Shown here: positions 58,871 through 64,000 of the stretch, piece by piece
Position numbering within the stretch: the first letter of the stretch is position 1
Layout: each line of letters opens with the position of its first letter
Assembly: GCF_024204645.1 (NCBI RefSeq)
Contig: NZ_CP100351.1
Coordinates: forward strand, 2,046,001-2,110,000
Length of the DNA stretch: 64,000 bases
From: Desulfomicrobium sp. ZS1
GTDB taxonomy: Bacteria > Desulfobacterota > Desulfovibrionia > Desulfovibrionales > Desulfomicrobiaceae
Reading direction: 5' to 3'
Translations under genes and position numbers: made by a program
The notes under the pieces: model-generated
What the model was told of the DNA's origin: nothing
Seen by the model: the letters and a program-made list of their open reading frames with translations, nothing else
The model's database searches: none

Positions 58871-61077
58871 GCCTCGCTGCGGGCGGCTGGAAGTTCAATG
58901 ACAAAAGTGGTCCCGGCCGGCTCGTTGGGTTTGACCCGGATATGCCCGTGATGGTCGCTGATGATGGATTTGACGATGGCCAGGCCAAGGCCGGTGCCGC
59001 TGCGCTTGGTCGAATAGTAGGGCTCGAACATGCGCGACTGCTCCTCGGGCTTGATGCCGGGGCCGTTGTCGCTGATTTCGATGTAGATCCGGCCCTTGCG
59101 CTTACGCGCATAAAGGACGGTTTCGACCCGTCCGTCCTCCTGGTCCGCCAAGACCTCGGCCGCGTTGAGCAGGATGTTGTAGATGGCGCGACCCATGGCC
59201 TCGCGGTCAAGCATGACCAGAGGCACCTCTTCGGTCCGCAGCACCCAGCGGATGGAGGCGTGGCTGCTTGAAAAAACGGAGATGGACTCTTGCAACAGAG
59301 GCTCGATGCGGCCAGCCGTCAGCATCACCTCGGGCAATTTGGCAAAGCTTGAGAACTCCCGCACCATCTCCTGCAAGTGTTCGACCTGCTTGACGATGAG
59401 CCCCGTGCACTGGGTAAAGACAGGGTCCGCCACCACCGGCCCGAACTTGCGCTCCAGGCGCTCGGCCGAAAGCTTTATGGGCGTGAGCGGATTCTTGATC
59501 TCGTGGGCGATGCGCCGGGCCACTTCCTTCCAGGCGTCAAGGCGCTGCATTTTTTCAAGTTCTGAAATATTTTCGAAAACCGCGACAATGCCGCTGTCGC
59601 CGCCCTCGCTATCCATCAGCGCCACAGCGTTGACCAGCAGCTTGATCGTCTCGCCGCGGGCCTCCAGATCAAGCCTGCGCTGCCACTGGGAGCCGGGACT
59701 GCTGCGCAGCAGCTGGCTGACCTCCTGCACCAAACCGCGATGGGCGGGGCCCATCAGGTCAAGCGCTGATTCACCGATGAGCGCTCCGGCTTCCAGGCCG
59801 AGAATGGCCTCGGCCGCGCGGTTCATGGTCGTAATCCGCCCGCTTCGGTCTAGGGAGACCACGCCCGCGGTGATATTCTCCAAAATGGCCTGCACGTAAT
59901 GATTCTTGGCGATAAGGGTCTGATACTGCTCTTCGAGTTGCAGGTTGGCGCGGGTCAGATGCGCACGGCTCTGCTCCAGATCCTCGGCCATGCTGTTGAA
60001 GGACTGGACCAGAAGGCCCAGCTCATCGCGAGATTCGTCCACAAGCCGCACCGAAAGGTCACCCTGGGCGATGCGCTGGGTCCCCGCCGCCAACGCCTGA
60101 ATCGGAGCGCTGAGTTCCCTGGCCAGGCGAAAACCAAACCAGGTCGCGCCGAGAAAGATGAGCATGGTCATAAGTCCGAGAACCATGTAAAGTGTCATCT
60201 TCAAAGGATATTTGAGACTTCGGAGTTGCTTGTACTCACCCACGCCCTGGGCGATCTGCTCCAGGCGGTCCAGAAAGCCGGGTCCCACTTCCGCGCCCAC
60301 GACAAGAAAGGCCGACCCGGCCTCGTCCACGGACATTACGCCGATCACCAGATCCGAATCCGGATGCGGCCAAAGGGTGGCCCAATACTTAAAATTCTTG
60401 CCAAGCTCCGCAAAAGGGACCTCGTCCCTGATCCGGGGCCAGACATCGTTCCAGACCGGATCGGCTTCCCAGTTTTTTTGCTGCATGGCGCCGGTGATCA
60501 CGCCACTCAGGTTCAGCCTGTATTCACGACTTTTTTGCCGCAGGGCCGCATCCGCTCCCTTGGCGTTGAAATCCAACTTACGTTCCCGCAAATGTGCCAG
60601 AATACCCAGCGCCTTGATCTCAAGTCCGGATTCGGCGGCCGCATAAAAATCCTGCCCCACGCTTAACGCCTGATCCATGGACGTCTCGACCTGGGCCTGG
60701 AACCAGTAATCGACGGATGTCTGCACAAACCAGGTCGAGAGAACGAACATGATAAAGGTCGGGACCATGGACAGCGTGACGAAAATGAGAACCAGCTTGG
60801 ATCGCAGGCCCGATCCCAGCACCCGCCTTCGCCGGTCCAGAATAAGCTTGATGACATTGCGCAGGACCAGAAAAAGGACCAGAATGAGGAGAATCAGGTT
60901 GACGTTGAAGAGGGCGAAGAAAAGATAGGAATTGAGCCCCAGCAGGCGCAGCTCGATCCAGGTCAGGATGACGATGAGGAAGATGCCCACAAAGGCCAGG
61001 GTGATTTCCCGTTGCCGCTTGCGTCGTTCATGGGCGGTGCGTTCCTGCACAGGAATGTGACGGGATGACTTGTCCAT
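58867..61077 (-). CDS. Sensor histidine kinase (NtrY-like)
   Basis: A 736-residue membrane kinase. It has two N-terminal helices (about 25-70), a third near 92-120, a periplasmic domain to about 280 and a further helix near 292-312. A HAMP linker (GFRLARELSAPIQALAAGT, about 314-332), a PAS domain (about 395-500), HisKA with RRIAHEIKNPLTPIKLSAER, and HATPase with NAAEVL and DNGPGIKPEEQSR follow. This order matches NtrY. It is coupled to the NtrX-like gene (4-nt overlap), and a DUF4390 gene stands immediately upstream, 21 nt away. The signal is unknown. Confidence 0.92.
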   Translation of the reverse strand: MDKSSRHIPVQERTAHERRKRQREITLAFVGIFLIVILTWIELRLLGLNSYLFFALFNVNLILLILVLFLVLRNVIKLILDRRRRVLGSGLRSKLVLIFVTLSMVPTFIMFVLSTWFVQTSVDYWFQAQVETSMDQALSVGQDFYAAAESGLEIKALGILAHLRERKLDFNAKGADAALRQKSREYRLNLSGVITGAMQQKNWEADPVWNDVWPRIRDEVPFAELGKNFKYWATLWPHPDSDLVIGVMSVDEAGSAFLVVGAEVGPGFLDRLEQIAQGVGEYKQLRSLKYPLKMTLYMVLGLMTMLIFLGATWFGFRLARELSAPIQALAAGTQRIAQGDLSVRLVDESRDELGLLVQSFNSMAEDLEQSRAHLTRANLQLEEQYQTLIAKNHYVQAILENITAGVVSLDRSGRITTMNRAAEAILGLEAGALIGESALDLMGPAHRGLVQEVSQLLRSSPGSQWQRRLDLEARGETIKLLVNAVALMDSEGGDSGIVAVFENISELEKMQRLDAWKEVARRIAHEIKNPLTPIKLSAERLERKFGPVVADPVFTQCTGLIVKQVEHLQEMVREFSSFAKLPEVMLTAGRIEPLLQESISVFSSSHASIRWVLRTEEVPLVMLDREAMGRAIYNILLNAAEVLADQEDGRVETVLYARKRKGRIYIEISDNGPGIKPEEQSRMFEPYYSTKRSGTGLGLAIVKSIISDHHGHIRVKPNEPAGTTFVIELPAARSEA

Positions 61078-61098
61078 GCTCCTCGCGCTTGGTTGAAA

Positions 61099-61665
61099 TC
61101 AGAAATCGAAATCCAGAACGTACACCACTTCGGGGACCAGGTCCCAGCTGACGAAAAAAAGAGGCTTGCTGACCCACCCAGGCACATTGGTGCGCGTGAC
61201 ACTGAAGGTGAGCACGACGCGATACGCCTGCCCTCGCTCGATGGCATCCCAACTGCCCATGGGCAAGGACAGGCGCGACCAGAAGCGGTTTAATTCGTCC
61301 TGCAACCCCGCAAAATCAAAAGTATGGCTGCCCCGCTGATCCGTAACCACGCATTCACGCGCAATGGGCTTGCTCGCCACCTCGCAGGAGTAGGCGGCCT
61401 CGCTCAAGAACGCGTCCCAGAAACCCAGACGGCGTTTATAAAGCTTGCCGGAACAACGCACCTCGTACTGCCCGCCGTTCTGCAAGGCTTCCATCAGGGG
61501 GGCCATCTCATTGATCACAACGCTGAAACCCACGGAGACAGAGCCCTGGGCATTGTCCACCCCAAGATCCGTAAGCGAAATGGAGTCTGCCCGCAGCAAT
61601 GACGCCGAAAAAAGATTCAACGTCAAGGCCAGTCCGAGAGTGATTAAAATTCTGTATTTTTGCAT
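61099..61665 (-). CDS. DUF4390-family exported protein
   Basis: A 188-residue protein with a signal peptide (about 1-26, ending LLRADS). The mature part is beta-rich, with VGFSVVINEMAPLMEALQNG (about 46-65) and LSLPMGSWDAIERGQAYRVV (about 132-151), as in DUF4390 proteins. These are often encoded beside NtrY, as here, and are likely periplasmic. It may be part of the NtrYX signal input, an inference from position. It is first in a three-gene operon (this gene, kinase, regulator). Confidence 0.82.
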   Translation of the reverse strand: MQKYRILITLGLALTLNLFSASLLRADSISLTDLGVDNAQGSVSVGFSVVINEMAPLMEALQNGGQYEVRCSGKLYKRRLGFWDAFLSEAAYSCEVASKPIARECVVTDQRGSHTFDFAGLQDELNRFWSRLSLPMGSWDAIERGQAYRVVLTFSVTRTNVPGWVSKPLFFVSWDLVPEVVYVLDFDF

Positions 61666-61856
61666 TTTTGACGGATTACATGAATAAAAAAAGAGTGTTG
61701 TCGTAATTTTTCTTGATTTTCAACCCAAGGCAGGTATGCAACAGACAAAATCGCGCAGCCCGGGCCGACCCCTCCCGGGAGTCCCCCCCCGAATATCATT
61801 TCGCGGTGATAGTCCAAGGCATGGTGTTTGACAACAGTTGAAGCGAGGAGAGAGTC
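61666..61856. promoter_or_regulatory. Divergent promoter region of the DUF4390-NtrYX operon and succinate-CoA ligase
   Basis: This 191-nt spacer separates two divergent units. It is AT-rich on the left and has a CCCGGG...CCCGGG hairpin at 61759-61779 in the ligase leader. AGGAG near 61843 is the ligase ribosome site. I cannot fix the promoters. Confidence 0.4.
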
Positions 61857-63926
61857 ATGAAGCTCAATGAACACAACAGCAAGCAGCTTTTCCATGAAGC
61901 CGGCATCCCCGTGCCTCTGGGCGCGCTTCTCGGCCCGGGCGACGAACCCGCTCCCTCTTTCGCGCTGCCCTGGGTGCTCAAGTCACAAGTTTTGAGCGGC
62001 GGCCGGGGCAAGGCAGGAGGCATCCGCATGGCGGGCACCCTGGAACAAGCCCGCACCGAACTGGCCCAAATCTTTTCCCTGACCATCAAGGGAGAAAAGG
62101 TCAGGCTGGTGCGCATCGAGCCCAAAGCCGCCTACACCCGCGAAATCTATCTCTCCATCACCCTGGACCGTCAAAGCCGCTCGTTCTGCATCACCGCCGG
62201 CCGTTTCGGCGGGATGGACATCGAGTCCTGCGACCCGCAAACCCTGCTGATCGAACACGCAGCTCCCGACACCGGGCTGGCGCCTTTTCAGATCCGCAAT
62301 ATTTTTTTCCATCTGCGCCTACCCAAAGAGCTGATGAAAGCCTTCTCCTGCCTGCTCTCGAACCTCTTCGACTGCTGTCTGCGCCATCGCCTGCTCCTGG
62401 CTGAAATCAACCCCCTAGTGCTGACCGAAGACGGCCAGCTTCTGGCCCTGGACGGCAAGATCGAGATCGACGGGCACCGGGTCGGCATCGATCCGTCCCT
62501 GAACCGCTTCTTCGAGGCCGCGCACCTGAGCGACGAGGAAAACAGGTCCCGCGAGGCGGGCTTAAGCTACCACAGGCTCGACGGGTATGTCGGGCTCATG
62601 GTCAACGGCGCGGGCCTGGCCATGGCCAGCATGGACATCCTCAACTATTCGGGCCTGGAGGCCGCCAATTTCCTGGACCTTGGCGGCGGCGCGGACTGCA
62701 CGGCCATGCGCACGGCCCTGGACATCCTCTTCGACGATTCCCGCGTGGAAATGGTTTTCATCAATATTTTCGGCGGCATCCTGTCCTGCCACAAGGTGGC
62801 CCAGTCCATACTCGAAGCCCTGGACGGCCAGGAACCGCGCAAGCCCATCGTGGTCCGCTTCGCGGGCAACGGCTCCGCCGACGGGCTGACCCTACTGCGC
62901 AAGGCCAGCCTGAACGGGCTGCATCTCTGTCCGGACCTGACCACGGCTCGCGCCGCCCTGGAAAAACTTAAAGGCGACCGTCCGCAGGCCACGCACAAAC
63001 CCCTGATTGTCCACTCCACGGCTCCCCTGCTCCCGGCCCGGCCACGCGAGGCCAGCACTGCCTTCCCCCTGCCCGATGGCTGCCGCATCCTGGTCCAGGG
63101 TTTGACCGGCAAGCAGGGACAGCTGCACTGCCGCCTGATGCAGGAATACGGCGCGAATGTCGTGGCCGGGGTCACGCCCGGCAAGGGCGGAAGCGAGGTC
63201 CTGGGCGTGCCGGTCTTCGACACCGTGCGCGAGGCCGCAAGCGCCATGACTATCGACGCCTCCATTATCTTCGTGCCCGGAGCCATGGCTCCGGACGCGG
63301 TGCTGGAAGCGGCGGCGGCCGGAATCGGCTGGGTGGTCTGCATCACCGATGGCATCCCGCAGTTGGATATGCTGCGCGCCCTGGAACGCCTGAAAGGCAG
63401 CGCGACAAAAGTCATCGGCCCCAACTGCCCGGGCCTGGTCATGCCCGGCAAGACCAAGATCGGGATCATGCCCGGCGACATCTTCACCCCCGGCCCCGTG
63501 GCCGTGTTCTCGCGCAGCGGCACCCTGACCTACGAATGCGTGGACCGCCTGACCCGCGCAGGCATCGGACAATCCGTCTGCGTCGGCATCGGCGGCGACC
63601 CCTTTGTCGGGATGTCCTTCACGGACCTGTGCAAACTGGTGCGCCACGATCCGCAGACCAGGGCCGTGGTCATCCTGGGCGAGATCGGCGGAAAGGCCGA
63701 GGAAGAGCTGGGGCAGTACATGCGGGAGAGCGGGTTCGAACTGCCGGTCTTCGGCTTCATCGCCGGTCGCACGGCCCCTCCCGGCAAACGCCTAGGACAC
63801 GCGGGCGCGATCCTGGAAAAAGGCGCGGGCGGCATCGAGGTCAAGCTCCAGGCCATGGCCGACTCCGGCTTCCACCTCATCGACGACCTGGATCAGATCG
63901 CGGGAGCGGTGGCTCAGGTGCTGTAA
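61857..63926 (+). CDS. Single-chain succinate-CoA ligase (beta-alpha fusion)
   Basis: A 689-residue fusion of the two ligase subunits. Residues about 1-360 are the beta (SucC) part: MKLNEHNSKQLFHEAGIPVP, the ATP-grasp loop LSGGRGKAGG (about 43-52), VNGAGLAMASMDI and FINIFGGILSCHKVA. Residues about 405-689 are the alpha (SucD) part: LVQGLTGKQGQLHCRLMQEY, VAGVTPGKGGSEVLG, GPNCPGLVMPGKTKIGIMPG, and the phosphohistidine segment LGHAGAIL (His near 648). It interconverts succinyl-CoA (or a related acyl-CoA) and the acid with ATP or GTP. The subunits are usually separate genes. A strong AGGAG and a terminator suggest it stands alone. Confidence 0.9.
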   Translation: MKLNEHNSKQLFHEAGIPVPLGALLGPGDEPAPSFALPWVLKSQVLSGGRGKAGGIRMAGTLEQARTELAQIFSLTIKGEKVRLVRIEPKAAYTREIYLSITLDRQSRSFCITAGRFGGMDIESCDPQTLLIEHAAPDTGLAPFQIRNIFFHLRLPKELMKAFSCLLSNLFDCCLRHRLLLAEINPLVLTEDGQLLALDGKIEIDGHRVGIDPSLNRFFEAAHLSDEENRSREAGLSYHRLDGYVGLMVNGAGLAMASMDILNYSGLEAANFLDLGGGADCTAMRTALDILFDDSRVEMVFINIFGGILSCHKVAQSILEALDGQEPRKPIVVRFAGNGSADGLTLLRKASLNGLHLCPDLTTARAALEKLKGDRPQATHKPLIVHSTAPLLPARPREASTAFPLPDGCRILVQGLTGKQGQLHCRLMQEYGANVVAGVTPGKGGSEVLGVPVFDTVREAASAMTIDASIIFVPGAMAPDAVLEAAAAGIGWVVCITDGIPQLDMLRALERLKGSATKVIGPNCPGLVMPGKTKIGIMPGDIFTPGPVAVFSRSGTLTYECVDRLTRAGIGQSVCVGIGGDPFVGMSFTDLCKLVRHDPQTRAVVILGEIGGKAEEELGQYMRESGFELPVFGFIAGRTAPPGKRLGHAGAILEKGAGGIEVKLQAMADSGFHLIDDLDQIAGAVAQVL

Positions 63927-63944
63927 AAACAAACGTCGTGCAAT

Positions 63945-63977
63945 CGCGCCCGCCCGGACCAGGGCGGGCGCGTCTTT
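63945..63977 (+). terminator. Rho-independent terminator of the ligase gene
   Basis: CGCGCCCGCCC pairs with GGGCGGGCGCG (11 bp) around GGACCA and is followed by TCTTT, 19 nt after the stop. Confidence 0.75.
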
Positions 63978-64000
63978 CATGTCCGCCTCTCACTTGCCCC

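Noticed and set aside
1-64000. CRISPR arrays, tRNA genes, rRNA genes and insertion sequences
   Set aside because: Scanned for spaced direct repeats, cloverleaf-like sequences and transposase motifs; none was convincing.

Overview
The window is a 64 kb piece of a GC-rich bacterial chromosome. The gene families suggest a sulfate-reducing deltaproteobacterium of the order Desulfovibrionales, possibly a Desulfomicrobium-like organism. The pointers are a single-chain FAD/Fe-S hydroxyacid dehydrogenase, an NtrYX-type pair next to a DUF4390 protein, a two-gene SufBC operon, a RluD-CoaE fusion, a fused succinate-CoA ligase and a phenylacetate-CoA ligase. This assignment is inference from gene content. 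I see no tRNA, rRNA, CRISPR array, insertion sequence or integrase.

Layout. 1-3900: the 3' part of the dehydrogenase, then ruvX and mltG in one overlapping operon. 3900-4490: a gene-free stretch with an orphan terminator and a candidate promoter. 4491-10573: a complete peptide-type ABC importer operon ending in an acyl-CoA thioesterase. 10574-11412: a structured leader and a YhhQ-type queuosine-precursor transporter. 11579-13827: a FadL-type outer membrane porin divergent from a TetR regulator. 13794-18831 (minus): a small membrane protein, LptG, LptF, a 60-residue protein and ComEC. 18976-22582: a lone receiver protein followed by a 1052-residue membrane protein of unknown function. 22641-28895 (mostly minus): a palindromic repeat, a YdjM-type protein, SufB, SufC, rhomboid, RluD-CoaE and a VWA-OmpA protein. 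29098-34649: DinB, a DDAH-like hydrolase, a 54-residue zinc ribbon and a polar amino-acid ABC importer with an unusual permease.

34650-46130 is an accessory region. It holds an excisionase-like HTH gene, a type I restriction-modification locus in the order R-S-(RhuM/Fic)-M, two AT-rich genes of unknown function (211 and 971 residues), and a HigBA-like toxin-antitoxin pair on the other strand. The first five genes overlap or nearly abut, so they are probably one transcript; the two unknown genes follow after 36 nt. I consider the two unknown genes the best candidate for an undescribed system, probably an accessory defence or sensing module.

46185-63926 returns to core functions: an Fe-S protein convergent with an EamA exporter, an AAA-SPOR protein, phenylacetate-CoA ligase, the rpsF-rpsR-rplI-dnaB operon, two sigma-54 two-component systems encoded convergently, a DUF4390 protein and a single-chain succinate-CoA ligase.
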